DNA of 64,000 nucleotides from Marihabitans asiaticum (GTDB lineage Bacteria; Actinomycetota; Actinomycetes; Actinomycetales; Dermatophilaceae). Of the stretch, positions 39,320 to 50,410 are shown one piece after another (position 1 is the stretch's first letter; each line of letters opens with the position of its first letter). Where the stretch lies: NCBI RefSeq assembly GCF_007828725.1, contig NZ_VIUW01000002.1, positions 558,001 to 622,000 of the forward strand, given 5' to 3'. A program made the translations under genes and the position numbers. Under the pieces are notes generated by a model. The model made no database searches, was not told where the DNA came from, and saw only the letters and a list, made by a program, of their open reading frames with translations.

Positions 39320-40129
39320 ATGTCCAGGCTGCTCGTCGCCGTCGGCGACTCCTTCACCGAGGGCGTGGGTGACCCCCACCTGCACTACCCCAACGCCGTC
39401 CGCGGTTGGGCCGACCGGCTCGCGCGTCAGCTGGGGCGGCACGACCCGTCCTGGCGCTACGCCAACCTCGCGATCCGCAGCAAGTTCCTCGACCAGGTGG
39501 TGACCGACCAGCTCGACCACGCGATCGCGCTCGAGCCGACGCACATCTCGTTCTTCGCGGGCGGTAACGACCTGCTCTCGCTGCGCACCGACCTCGATGG
39601 GCTGCTGCAGCGCTACGAGGATGCCCTTGCCCGGCTCGCCGGGACGGGGGCGCGGGTGATCGTCTTCACCGCCTTCGACATCCGCACGACCCGGCTGCTC
39701 GACCCCCTCGTGCGGCGGGTGCAGGCCTACAACGTGGGGGTCCGTGAGCTCGCCGGGAAGCACGGGGCGACGCTGGTCGATCATGCATCGATCCGCGAGT
39801 TCGAGCACCCCGCCCTGTGGGCGCCGGACCGGATCCACATGTCGCGGCCCGGGCACAAGCGGATGGCCGCGCTCGTCGCCGACACGATCGGCGTGCCGCA
39901 CACGCTCAGGCTGCGCGATCTCGTGCCGCACGAGCCCCGCGACTGGCGGGAGGCGGCACGGGTCGAGGCGCGGTTCGTCCGGGCCGAGGTGGTGCCGCTC
40001 GTGCGGCGACGCCTGCGTGGCACCTACGAGGGGGACACGATCCGCCCGAAGTGGCCGGAGCCGATCCACCCGGCGGAGGGGATGAAACGGCTCGCGGCGA
40101 GGCGAGTCTCTGCACGGGTCGATGTATGA
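39320..40129 (+). CDS. SGNH/GDSL-family hydrolase
   Basis: A 269-residue esterase-like enzyme with block I VAVGDSFTEGVGD (nucleophile Ser), the block II Gly region, block III FFAGGNDLLS and block V APDRIHMSRPGH holding the catalytic Asp and His. No signal peptide is seen, so it acts in the cytoplasm. Actinobacterial relatives hydrolyse acyl esters, but the substrate is not known. The C-terminal 60 residues are basic and extend past the domain. Confidence 0.92.
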   Translation: MSRLLVAVGDSFTEGVGDPHLHYPNAVRGWADRLARQLGRHDPSWRYANLAIRSKFLDQVVTDQLDHAIALEPTHISFFAGGNDLLSLRTDLDGLLQRYEDALARLAGTGARVIVFTAFDIRTTRLLDPLVRRVQAYNVGVRELAGKHGATLVDHASIREFEHPALWAPDRIHMSRPGHKRMAALVADTIGVPHTLRLRDLVPHEPRDWREAARVEARFVRAEVVPLVRRRLRGTYEGDTIRPKWPEPIHPAEGMKRLAARRVSARVDV

Positions 40130-40174
40130 ACGACCGCCCTGACGGGTCGGATCTACCTCGAATCGCCCAGGCGC

Positions 40175-40624
40175 TCAGCCCCGCGGCTCCCAGAGGACGA
40201 TCGCCTGGGAGGCGCTGCGCGGGCGGGGTCGCTGGCCGTGGCGAAGGGCGACGATGTCGCCACCGGAGCCGACGGCGAAGAAGCGGGACCCCTGCCCTAG
40301 CGCGGCGCGGGCGGAGTCGAGCTCGTCGCTGAGCTCGGCCACCCGGTCGCGCAAGGCGTCGACCTGGTGCTCGAGCTCGAAGATCCGCGCCATGGCGGCG
40401 AGGGAAACCCCTTCGTCCTGGGAGAGGCGCTGCACCTCGCGGAGGCGGGCGACGTCGGCGGCGGAGTACCGGCGACCCCCACCCCGGGTGCGCGACGGGG
40501 TGACCAGGCCGATCCGGTCGTACTGCCGCAGGGTCTGGGCGTGCATGCCGGCGAGCTCGGCCGCGACCGAGATGACGAAGACCGGGGTCTCGTCGTCGGG
40601 GCTGAAGCCGGACACGCGAGCCAT
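40175..40624 (-). CDS. hspR: Heat-shock repressor HspR (MerR family)
   Basis: A 149-residue MerR-type regulator with the HspR N-terminus (FVISVAAELAGMHAQTLRQYDRIGLVTPSRT), GGGRRYSAADVARLREVQRL and a coiled-coil tail. With DnaK as corepressor it represses heat-shock genes by binding HAIR palindromes; three sites with exact spacing lie at 30164, 44454 and 44516. As the last gene of dnaK-grpE-dnaJ-hspR, it closes an autoregulatory loop. Confidence 0.96.
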   Translation of the reverse strand: MARVSGFSPDDETPVFVISVAAELAGMHAQTLRQYDRIGLVTPSRTRGGGRRYSAADVARLREVQRLSQDEGVSLAAMARIFELEHQVDALRDRVAELSDELDSARAALGQGSRFFAVGSGGDIVALRHGQRPRPRSASQAIVLWEPRG

Positions 40625-40629
40625 GACGT

Positions 40630-41700
<1,071 letters not shown>

Positions 41701-41730
41701 GCTCTCCTCCTCTCCTTCGTGCTGGGTGCG

Positions 41731-42455
41731 TTACTGCGGGTCGGCGACGGCCACGCGGGCGGCGCGGAGCACCCGGTCACCGACCTGGTAGCCGGGCTGG
41801 AGCAGCGTGACGATCGTCGTGGACGTCGCGTCTGCGGGCAGCTCGGGGTCGGTGCTGTCCCACTCGGCGTGCATGAGCGCCTCGTGCAGGGTCGGGTCGA
41901 AGGCTTCGCCCTTCGCGCCGATCCGGGTCACGCCGTAGCGCTGCAGCGCCTGCTCGAGCTTCTCGGCGATGGCCTTGAAGGGGCCGTCGTCGAGGTCGCC
42001 GTGCTCGCGCGCGAGGTGGATCTCGTCCAGCACCGGCAGCATCGACTCGATGACGTCGTGCGTGGCCCGGATCTGGGTCTCGGCCCGGTCGCGGTCGGCG
42101 CGGCGACGGTAGTTGACGTAGTCCGCCTGCAGGCGCTGGTAGTCCTCGAGCCGCTGGGCGGCGAGCGCGGTGTCCGGGTGGACGTCCTCGCCGGCCGGGT
42201 CAGCCGCGTCAGCCGCGACAGACTCGGCGTCGGGGCTCTCGGACTCGCGGGGCGAAGACTCCCTCGACGGGGTGTCCTCGGCCGAGGACTCGCCAGCCTG
42301 CGGCGAAGGGGGGTTCCTCCCTTCGCCCGCCGGGGAGGCGGCCCCGGGCTGGGTGCCCGGGGTCGCCTCGCCGTCGTTCACGGCCTCGACGTTGACCTGG
42401 TCGCCGTCGGCGTCGTGGATGACGTCCTCGGGCTCCGGGTTGCTCGTCTGGTCGG

Positions 42456-42459
<4 letters not shown>
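41731..42459 (-). CDS. grpE: GrpE nucleotide exchange factor
   Basis: A 242-residue DnaK cochaperone that releases ADP. The conserved part begins near residue 105 ([23 protein letters not shown], a coiled coil) and ends in the beta-domain [21 protein letters not shown]. The first 95 residues are a long, acidic low-complexity extension (Glu/Ser/Pro/Ala) encoded partly by a facing pair of the GCGAAGGGG motif near 42303-42327. The ATG overlaps the dnaK stop by four bases. Confidence 0.95.
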
Positions 42460-44354
<1,895 letters not shown>

Positions 44355-44406
44355 GGTGGGGTTCTCCTTCTGGTTCGGGTTGTCCGGTTGTGGACTGCTG
44401 CTGGGG

Positions 44407-44432
44407 GCGAAGGGGGCGCACGCCCCCTTCGC
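44407..44432. repeat. Perfect palindrome of two facing GCGAAGGGGGCG motifs in the dnaK leader
   Basis: GCGAAGGGGGCG (44407-44418) and its exact inverse (44421-44432) are separated by two bases. It lies in the transcribed leader of dnaK, 53 bases before the start codon, between the HAIR sites and the ribosome-binding site. It could fold into an RNA hairpin, pause polymerase or serve whatever function the dispersed motif has. Confidence 0.75.
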
Positions 44433-44435
44433 TCG

Positions 44436-44475
44436 GGGTTGAGTTGTCCCGGGGTTGAGTTGTCCCGGCTCAAGT
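44436..44475. promoter_or_regulatory. HAIR element 1 before dnaK, with a duplicated half-site
   Basis: TTGAG (44455-44459) and CTCAA (44469-44473) are nine bases apart, matching the HAIR geometry. The 16-base stretch GGGGTTGAGTTGTCCC occurs twice head to tail just before the right arm, so an extra left half-site lies at 44439-44444. HspR should bind here. Confidence 0.8.
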
Positions 44476-44515
44476 TACGGAAGCCCGTCGGGGCTGCGCA
44501 AGTTCGATGCCGAAA

Positions 44516-44538
44516 AGTTGAGTACATCTGGCTCAACT
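44516..44538. promoter_or_regulatory. HAIR element 2 before dnaK
   Basis: AAGTTGAGT and GCTCAACT arms; TTGAG (44518-44522) and CTCAA (44532-44536) are again exactly nine bases apart. Two operators in tandem fit tight HspR control of dnaK. The remaining 44539-44671 stretch holds no recognised gene and becomes less GC-rich toward the next gene. Confidence 0.82.
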
Positions 44539-44671
44539 ACGCGCCCCGGGGATTTGTTCCCCGCGCCGAGCGCGCCGACCCGAACGTGTAGGTTCTCGTC
44601 TACGTTGGCCGAGTCTCACTTTCGTGGCCGCGGGTGTGGCCAAGTCGGCTGATTGGACCGATCATGAGCAC

Positions 44672-45022
44672 ATGAGAGTCGTACGGATCATCCCCGACTT
44701 GGCTGTTGCTGACATCAACGTGACCGCCACCTTCTATGGTGACTTCCTTGGCCTTTCCCGCGAGGACCTCGGACTCGACTGGGTGACCCGGTACTACGCG
44801 CCGTCCGGAGCCAACCTGCAGGTCCTCACCCATGACGCAGGCGCTCCTGCGGCTCCCGAGGTGTCGATAGCGGTTGAGGATGTGGACGAGGCGTACGCCG
44901 AGGCAACTCGCCGTGGGGTGGACATCGTGTACCCACTCACGAACGAACAATGGGGAGTACGGCGCTTCTTCGTCCGAGATCCTGACGGGCACGTGCTCAA
45001 CATCCTCCAGCACCGAGAGTGA
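44672..45022 (+). CDS. Glyoxalase/bleomycin-resistance-like VOC protein
   Basis: A 116-residue single-domain VOC protein: IIPDLAVADINVTATFYGDFLGL at the start, VSIAVEDVDEAYAEATRRGVDIVYPLTNEQWGVRRFFVRDPDGHVLNILQH at the end, as in bleomycin-binding and glyoxalase-like proteins. Codon use differs from the neighbours: GTT, GCT, TTG, GGT, CTT and ATA codons are frequent, and the upstream DNA is AT-richer. This points to recent transfer. No clear Shine-Dalgarno is seen, and function (drug binding or a small enzyme) is open. Confidence 0.85.
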   Translation: MRVVRIIPDLAVADINVTATFYGDFLGLSREDLGLDWVTRYYAPSGANLQVLTHDAGAPAAPEVSIAVEDVDEAYAEATRRGVDIVYPLTNEQWGVRRFFVRDPDGHVLNILQHRE

Positions 45023-45446
45023 CAGTCCTCTGCGTGGCTGCTGCCGTGGGTCCCTTTCGCCAAGCATCCAGTGTCCGGGTTGGCGACAGTCCTCGGGTGG
45101 CGTGGTTAGCGGTCGCCAGACGAGTAGCCGACGGACGGCTGTACCGAGGAAACGGACAAGATAGTGAGACGAACGCCGTCTCGGCTTCTTGTCCCGCCGC
45201 AGGTCAGAGGCATGGGCCTCGGACAAGAAGAGCCGGAACCTACACCCGACCCGTTGACGGACTCTCGCGGGCCACGGGCTCCCACCGGAACATCGACGCA
45301 TGATCGAGGACCCTGCGGCCCCGGGGAGAGGGTCCGCGCCGGGATCCCGACGCCACGCACCGTGCGCCGCGACCCGCAGGGACACTGCTGGTGGCGCCGC
45401 GCTTCGACCCGCGAAGAACTGACCCGCTCTTGGGCCGGCTCGGCCG
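45023..45446. other. Gene-poor gap with atypical composition
   Basis: About 420 bases between the VOC gene and terC. No reading frame shows a family match or the usual third-position GC pattern. The composition resembles the VOC gene side, so the gap is probably part of the same acquired segment, perhaps with eroded gene remains. No tRNA, attachment site or insertion-sequence end was recognised. Confidence 0.45.
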
Positions 45447-46511
45447 TCACCCCACGTCGGCCGACTGCTTCGCCTGCCGATCGCGCCGGTTGGCCAGCAC
45501 GCTCGTGGTGGTCACGATCGCGAGCACGCCGACGATGACGGCGAGGGAGGCGAGCGTCGGGACGGTCGGGACACCCGGCCACACCCCGTGTGCCCAGTGC
45601 AGGGCGAGCTTGACGCCGATGAAGGCGAGGATCGCCGCAAGCCCGTAGCCGAGGTGGCGCAGCGTGCCGAGCGCACCCTCGAGCACGAAGTAGAGCGCTC
45701 GCAGCCCGAGGAGGGCGAAGGCGTTGGTGACGAAGACGAGGTAGGGGTCCCCGGTGATGCCGTAGACGGCAGGGACCGAGTCGATGGCGAAGACGAGGTC
45801 CGTCCCGAGGATCGCGAGCACCACCAGGGCGAGCGGGGTCAGCGCGCGACGTCCGCCCTCCATGACGCTCAGCCGGCTGCCTCGGTAGTCGTCGGTGACG
45901 GGGAAGAAGCGGCGAGCCACTCGGACGATCTTGAGGTCCTCAACCTCGATCGCGTGGCCGCCCGAGCGAGCGTCACGCAGCACTCCCCACGCGGTGAGGA
46001 GCAGGATGGCGCCGAAGACGAGGAAGACGATGGAGAAGCGCGCGATGAGCGCCGCGCCGAGGGCGATGAAGATGCCTCGCATGATCAGCGCCCCGACGAT
46101 GCCGATGAGAAGCACTCGCTGCTGAAGCACCCGCGGTACGGCGAAGGAGGTGAGGATGAGGATGAAGATGAAGAGGTTGTCGATCGAGAGCGTCTTCTCG
46201 AGGAGGTACCCGGTGTAGTACTCGAGCCCGATCTGTGATCCGTGCGCCGACCACACCCACAGGCCGAAGGTCAGCGGCAGGGCGATGTAGAAGGCGGACC
46301 ACCCGATCGCCTCGCGCATCGAGACCTCGTGCGGCTTGCGGGTGATGACGAAGTCCAGGGCGAGCAACGCGAGAACCGCGCCGAGGGTGACCGCCCAGAG
46401 TGTCGGGTCGGCGATCGAGCTGACGTCGGTCGGCGACCCGCCGGCCGTGGGCGCGGTGGCCGTCGTCGGAGCAGCGGCGGGAGAGAGCGAAGGGGGGCCA
46501 AGCAGGGTCAC
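45447..46511 (-). CDS. TerC-family membrane transporter (probable Mn2+ exporter)
   Basis: A 354-residue protein with about nine membrane segments. The TerC signature is clear: LEKTLSIDNLFIFILIL near residue 105 and LGTDLVFAIDSVPAVYGIT near 245, with acidic residues inside membrane segments; FALLGLRALYFVLEG follows. Many TerC/Alx proteins export Mn2+ and some may metalate secreted proteins. A Mn2+-sensing yybP-ykoY riboswitch directly upstream supports manganese export. GTG 46511 is the first start, 27 bases after the riboswitch. The C-terminal tail is polar. Confidence 0.93.
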   Translation of the reverse strand: MTLLGPPSLSPAAAPTTATAPTAGGSPTDVSSIADPTLWAVTLGAVLALLALDFVITRKPHEVSMREAIGWSAFYIALPLTFGLWVWSAHGSQIGLEYYTGYLLEKTLSIDNLFIFILILTSFAVPRVLQQRVLLIGIVGALIMRGIFIALGAALIARFSIVFLVFGAILLLTAWGVLRDARSGGHAIEVEDLKIVRVARRFFPVTDDYRGSRLSVMEGGRRALTPLALVVLAILGTDLVFAIDSVPAVYGITGDPYLVFVTNAFALLGLRALYFVLEGALGTLRHLGYGLAAILAFIGVKLALHWAHGVWPGVPTVPTLASLAVIVGVLAIVTTTSVLANRRDRQAKQSADVG

Positions 46512-46537
46512 GGAGTTCTCGCATCCTGATCGCGGTG

Positions 46538-46629
46538 CGAGGTCTCCTTCACCCCGTACGGGGCGCGTGCCGGACGGAGCATGGGCTCCGCGCAGTGACC
46601 GGCGACGGCTTCGGGAAGTACTCCCCTCG
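46538..46629 (-). promoter_or_regulatory. yybP-ykoY Mn2+ riboswitch before terC
   Basis: Read on the minus strand, the aptamer opens with CGAGG followed by GGAGTA and closes with GGAGACC and CCTCG; the outer CGAGG/CCTCG arms (46625-46629 and 46538-46542) form P1. The GGGGAGTA and GAGACCT blocks are the conserved loops of the yybP-ykoY motif, and the middle holds GC-rich hairpins. The class senses Mn2+ and often precedes TerC, MntP or P-type ATPase genes. Mn2+ binding should raise expression. Confidence 0.8.
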
Positions 46630-46786
46630 GTGGCGAAGAAGATAAGAAGCGCGGGTCCTTGGTGTCAAGCCGACGACGAGACTCACGAAAAGTTGCCCAC
46701 GAAACACGCTCGGTGCCTCACGTAAGAGTGCCCGCGAGACCATGACGCTCTCAGGGCATCGGAAGTGGGTTGTCGATGGCGTCTGG

Positions 46787-47563
46787 TCACGGCGTCGGCC
46801 GTGAGCTCTTCGCGAAGCGGCGCGCTTTCACCGAGTCGGGCAGCACGCGGTTGAGCAGGGCAGAGCGGCGGGTCTTGGCGTCGCCGCCGACGACGTGGTC
46901 CTTGCCAGCCATGAGCGCGTCGACGCCCTGGCGAGCGACCAGCCCGGGGTCGTTCTTCCAGTCGTTGTTGCCGAAGACCGTGTTGTCCATCCCGGCGCTG
47001 TGGTGAAAGTCCGTGGCCGTGGCACCAGGGAGCAGAGCAGTCACGGTGACCCCATGCTCCTTCATCTCCTCGCGCAGCCCCTCGGCGAAGCTGAGCATGA
47101 AGGCCCGGGTCGGGCCGTAGATCGATTCGTACGGGGTGGGTGTGAGTGCCGACAGCGAGGAGGTGATGAGGATCCCGCCGTGGCCCTGCTCAGACATGCG
47201 CCGGGTGACGTGCTTGGCCAGCAGGACCTGAGAGGTGATGTTGAGCGCGATCATCACCAGCTCCTCCTCGATGTCGGTGTCGAGGAAGCCCCCACCGAGA
47301 CTGCGCCCCGCGTTCAGCGCCGCGACTTCGAGCGGACGGTCGAGGGCCTCGACCTCTCGCCAGACCTGGTCAACACCCTCCCGGGTGCTCAGGTCGGCCC
47401 GGACCGGGTGGACGACGGTCTGGGTCAGCTCGCTGGCCAGGTCCTCGACCTTCGCACTGGACCCGACCCCAACGATGTCGTAACCGCGGGAAGCCAGGTC
47501 GGCGGCGATAGAACGTCCGATACCGGCCGACGCGCCGGTCACGAGGGCAAGCTGTCGCACCAC
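46787..47563 (-). CDS. Short-chain dehydrogenase/reductase
   Basis: A 258-residue SDR: the cofactor loop LVTGASAGIGRSIA at residues 7-20, NAG region LNAGRSLGGG, catalytic Ser in LITSSLSAL and YxxxK-like YESIYGPTRAF, where the usual Lys after Tyr is not obvious (YGPTR). The apparent YxxxK change to YGPTR may alter or abolish oxidoreductase activity. The rest (EELVMIALNITSQVLLAKHVTRRM) fits uncharacterised SDRs that use NADP+. The gene stands alone; its substrate is unknown. Confidence 0.86.
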   Translation of the reverse strand: MVRQLALVTGASAGIGRSIAADLASRGYDIVGVGSSAKVEDLASELTQTVVHPVRADLSTREGVDQVWREVEALDRPLEVAALNAGRSLGGGFLDTDIEEELVMIALNITSQVLLAKHVTRRMSEQGHGGILITSSLSALTPTPYESIYGPTRAFMLSFAEGLREEMKEHGVTVTALLPGATATDFHHSAGMDNTVFGNNDWKNDPGLVARQGVDALMAGKDHVVGGDAKTRRSALLNRVLPDSVKARRFAKSSRPTP

Positions 47564-47645
47564 CCCACCGTACGAGCTGGGCGAGGTGGCAGCGTCCCAT
47601 CTACGCTCACGGCACCGCCAGGTAGCCGGAGGGTGGCCCCAAACG

Positions 47646-47677
47646 AGGCCTTGTTCCGTCCGCAGGGAACAAGGCCT
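47646..47677. terminator. 12-base-stem hairpin between the GNAT and SDR genes
   Basis: AGGCCTTGTTCC (47646-47657) and GGAACAAGGCCT (47666-47677) pair perfectly around an 8-base loop. It lies after the stop of the minus-strand GNAT gene and before the SDR gene, a good place for a terminator, though only a short T-run (CGTTTGG) follows on the minus strand. Confidence 0.6.
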
Positions 47678-47710
47678 ACCACCCAGTGCTTGCCACCGTG
47701 GCGCCCCGGA

Positions 47711-48271
47711 TCACCCCTCGACGAGGTTGTCGTCAGCGAGGCGGGAGTACATGTACATGTCCCGCCGGGCGTCGCCCACCTGCTGCCACGATCGGAGCAG
47801 CCCCTCGTGCCGGTACCCGCACGACGCTGCGGTACGCCACGACGGCTCGTTCCACGGTTCGACGTACAGCTCGAGCCGGTGGACCTCGTCGTGGCGGAGC
47901 GCCCAGTCGCTGAGGGCGCTCAGGGCGGCGCGGGCGTACCCTTTCGACCGGCAGCCAGGACGGACCCAGTAGCCGACGCTGGCTCGCCCCTGGGCCAGAT
48001 CCCGTAGCCAGAGCCCGATCTGGCCCACCGCCTCGCCCGAGCCGAGTCCGTCCGAGCTGGCAATGGCGAACGAGTACCCCTCCCCGCTCGTGAGCCGGTC
48101 TCGCTGGCGCTCGACGAAGGCCAGCGCCGAATCGCGCCCCCCGTCGGTCGGCACGGTCGTGATGAGCGGGATGAGCGGGTCCTGACCTGCCTCGAGCACG
48201 CAGTTCACGTCATCGATCGACCACTCCCTCAGGACCACCGAGCAGGCGAGCTCATCCGGGCCGAGCGTCAT
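47711..48271 (-). CDS. GNAT-family N-acetyltransferase (RimJ-like)
   Basis: A 186-residue acetyltransferase of the RimJ/RimL type: VLREWSIDDVNCVLEAGQDP, the acetyl-CoA loop VGYWVRPGCRSKGYARAALSALSDWA and LELYVEPWNEPSWRTAASCGYRHEG, ending SWQQVGDARRDMYMYSRL. Relatives acetylate N-termini of ribosomal proteins or small molecules. ATG 48271 is chosen because homology begins there; the frame is open 45 codons further without family signal. Confidence 0.88.
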   Translation of the reverse strand: MTLGPDELACSVVLREWSIDDVNCVLEAGQDPLIPLITTVPTDGGRDSALAFVERQRDRLTSGEGYSFAIASSDGLGSGEAVGQIGLWLRDLAQGRASVGYWVRPGCRSKGYARAALSALSDWALRHDEVHRLELYVEPWNEPSWRTAASCGYRHEGLLRSWQQVGDARRDMYMYSRLADDNLVEG

Positions 48272-48462
48272 GGTCTCCGGCGAGGCCGCGCCACGCGGGG
48301 CGAGTGACGCACGCAGGGTCGGCATCTGGTGGGGCAGTAATGGCGTCACACGCCTGATCGTGACAGAGCCGTCTACGGCACTCGAGGGAGATTTCGCCCA
48401 CGCCACGACCCACGCCGCAGTCCACGAACCACGGCCACGACCACGACCACGGCCGGACGCAC

Positions 48463-50031
48463 TCAGAAGGGCGGCGAACCGATGTCCGCTCCGGCGGCGA
48501 CCGCACCACTGGTGGCCTGCACCTGGGTACCTGCCATGGCAGGTGCGTCCTCGCCACCAACCCCGTGGCCCCTATCGGTCGGATCGGTCTCCGTGCGCGT
48601 GCCTGTCCCTTGCTCAACCACCGTTCCCTCGGCCGCCGTTCCTTCGACCGCTAGGTGGTCCGCCGGCAAGCTCACCCGGTTCACCCCACCGGGCGAGACC
48701 CACTCGGTCACCCCGTCCTCACGCAGCACGTGCCTCCACCCTGGGGCGTGCTTGACCCGGTGGTGGTGCCGACAGAGGCCAGAGAGGTTGGTCGGGGAGG
48801 TCGCGCCCGCGGGCCACGGCTCGGCGTGATCGAGGTCGGTCTCGATCGCCGGACGGTCGCACCCCCACATCCTGCAGGTCCGGTCGCGCAGCTGGACGTG
48901 CCGCCGCATCGCAGGCGGTGGCACGTAGCCCGTGGTCGAGGTCTCGGCGACCACGCCGGTCTCCGCGTCGAGCAGAGCTCGGGAGACCCGGGTGTCCAGA
49001 CGTTCGGTGAGGGTCTGCACGACATCGGGCGGGATCCATCCGACGCGAGGCACCTCGACCCCCGTCAGCCACGGTTCGTCACCAGCGCCGGCACCGGCAC
49101 CGGCACCGTCTGCGTGTTGCTCACCCCGGATGTCGTCGTCAGCCGCGGCACCCGACACTCCCCCTTCGCCGGCCCCCGCGAGCCTCCACCCGGACCGGAC
49201 GACCGGCATCCCGATGACCACATGCGGCGACACCTCGACGCCGCGAAGCGCCAGATCGGTGAGGGCGGCCGCCCGCGCCATCCCCGCGGTCAGGCCCGGC
49301 TGCTCACGACGGCGGGTCGTCGCCAGCTCGTCGACCGCCCGCCAGAGCACCAGACCGAGCTCGCTCGGCAGACACGCGGTGAGATAGCTCGTGCCAATCG
49401 GCCCGGGCTCGATCCGCACGTCGGTCCGATCCCGCCGGTTGGTCTCGGCCCGTCGCTGCCGCCACCCGACGTCGACCCGGTCAAGCACCCGGCGGCAGGC
49501 CTGCGCCAGGTCATGCCGGTCGAGAGCGACGATCCGCGGCTCATCAGTCCCGCGCTTGGCTTCGAGGACGTGCTTGACCACCGCCTCGACCGCCTCGGAG
49601 GAGGCGTCCTCGGTCTCTTCCGCCACGAGCCGCAGGGCCCGCTCGGTGGTGCGCCCCTCGAGCAACGGCACGACGAGCGGGTCGAGGTCGTCGGCGAGCC
49701 GGACCGCGAGCCGACATCGCTCGTGCGCCTCGCGCGCGGTGCAGGCGATCGCCATCTCGATCTCGTCGGGCGCCATCTCCGCCACCACCCCGGGATCGGT
49801 CCGCACCTCCGCGTAGAGCCCGTCCTCCCCCTTCGCCAGGTGGCGCCGGGCGAGCTCGGCGATCACCACCAGCTGGGCAGCATCCGCGGACCGGCAGACC
49901 GACTCGATCGCCACGAGCACCCTGGTAAGGACCTCCACGCTCGCGCTCGGCGCGAGCACGCTCACGGTGAGGGCGGCCGCCTCCATCCCGTGGCGAACCT
50001 TGGTACACAGCGTCAGCACGTCGTCGAACAT
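48463..50031 (-). CDS. HNH endonuclease domain protein, DUF222 type
   Basis: A 522-residue protein with an N-terminal DUF222 region (residues about 1-300, helical) and a C-terminal HNH nuclease domain: RTCRMWGCDRPAIETDLDHAEPWPAGATSPTNLSGLCRHHHRVKHAPGW near residues 380-430, with zinc-binding Cys and the HNH histidines. Such genes are numerous in high-GC Actinobacteria, and many lie in repeat-rich mobile-like families; their role is not settled. A Gly/Ala-Asp-rich insert (GAGAGAGAGDE) near residue 310 and a long polar tail are lineage-specific. Confidence 0.9.
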   Translation of the reverse strand: MFDDVLTLCTKVRHGMEAAALTVSVLAPSASVEVLTRVLVAIESVCRSADAAQLVVIAELARRHLAKGEDGLYAEVRTDPGVVAEMAPDEIEMAIACTAREAHERCRLAVRLADDLDPLVVPLLEGRTTERALRLVAEETEDASSEAVEAVVKHVLEAKRGTDEPRIVALDRHDLAQACRRVLDRVDVGWRQRRAETNRRDRTDVRIEPGPIGTSYLTACLPSELGLVLWRAVDELATTRRREQPGLTAGMARAAALTDLALRGVEVSPHVVIGMPVVRSGWRLAGAGEGGVSGAAADDDIRGEQHADGAGAGAGAGDEPWLTGVEVPRVGWIPPDVVQTLTERLDTRVSRALLDAETGVVAETSTTGYVPPPAMRRHVQLRDRTCRMWGCDRPAIETDLDHAEPWPAGATSPTNLSGLCRHHHRVKHAPGWRHVLREDGVTEWVSPGGVNRVSLPADHLAVEGTAAEGTVVEQGTGTRTETDPTDRGHGVGGEDAPAMAGTQVQATSGAVAAGADIGSPPF

Positions 50032-50092
50032 GTGTTCGACTCTAGGGTGGGGGTCTGACAGCGCTCATCGTGGCCGGGGCCGGAGCGGGCAT

Positions 50093-50110
50093 GTTCCCGC
50101 GCGCGGGAAC
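50093..50110. repeat. Perfect 18-base palindrome GTTCCCGCG/CGCGGGAAC
   Basis: A fully symmetric palindrome, followed at once by GAAGGGG. This copies the layout of the nearby 45-bp repeat unit (GTTCC hairpin then GAAGGGG), so it may be a diverged or ancestral unit. It lies 62 bases after the divergent HNH gene start. Confidence 0.6.
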
Positions 50111-50155
50111 GAAGGGGGTGAGCGTCACTTCCTCGTCCAGCGAACGGGGCAACCG

Positions 50156-50280
50156 GATTCGCTCGCTCCCCACCGGAGGAACGAAGGGGTGACCCGACCC
50201 GATCCGCTCGTTCCCCACGCGAGGAACGAAGGGGTGACCCGACCCGATCCGCTCGTTCCCCACGCGAGGAACGAGGTGGG
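50156..50280. repeat. 45-bp tandem repeat array A (about 2.8 units)
   Basis: Units start with GAT(T/C)CGCTCG at 50156, 50201 and 50246 and run 45 bases: a CGTTCC...GGAACG hairpin with 8-base loop, then AAGGGGTGA and CCCGACCC. The first unit is slightly diverged and the third breaks off at 50280. The 50032-50410 gap contains this array, the palindrome at 50093 and no recognisable gene. The same unit forms array B at 50908-51087, on the other side of a membrane-protein gene. Confidence 0.9.
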
Positions 50281-50410
50281 GAGCGGCTCAACTCACGCCC
50301 CTAGGACCGGGCCTTGTGGCACACCCCCTTCGCCACCATCGGGCAACCCCCACTCCCACTCGGCGGACACCCCTAGGGACTCCAGCTCCTCCCCACGACA
50401 GGTTGGGGAC

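Noticed and set aside
45164-45538. Open frames in the 45023-45446 gap as genes
   Set aside because: No family signal, no ribosome-binding site and no third-position GC pattern; some extend into terC antisense.
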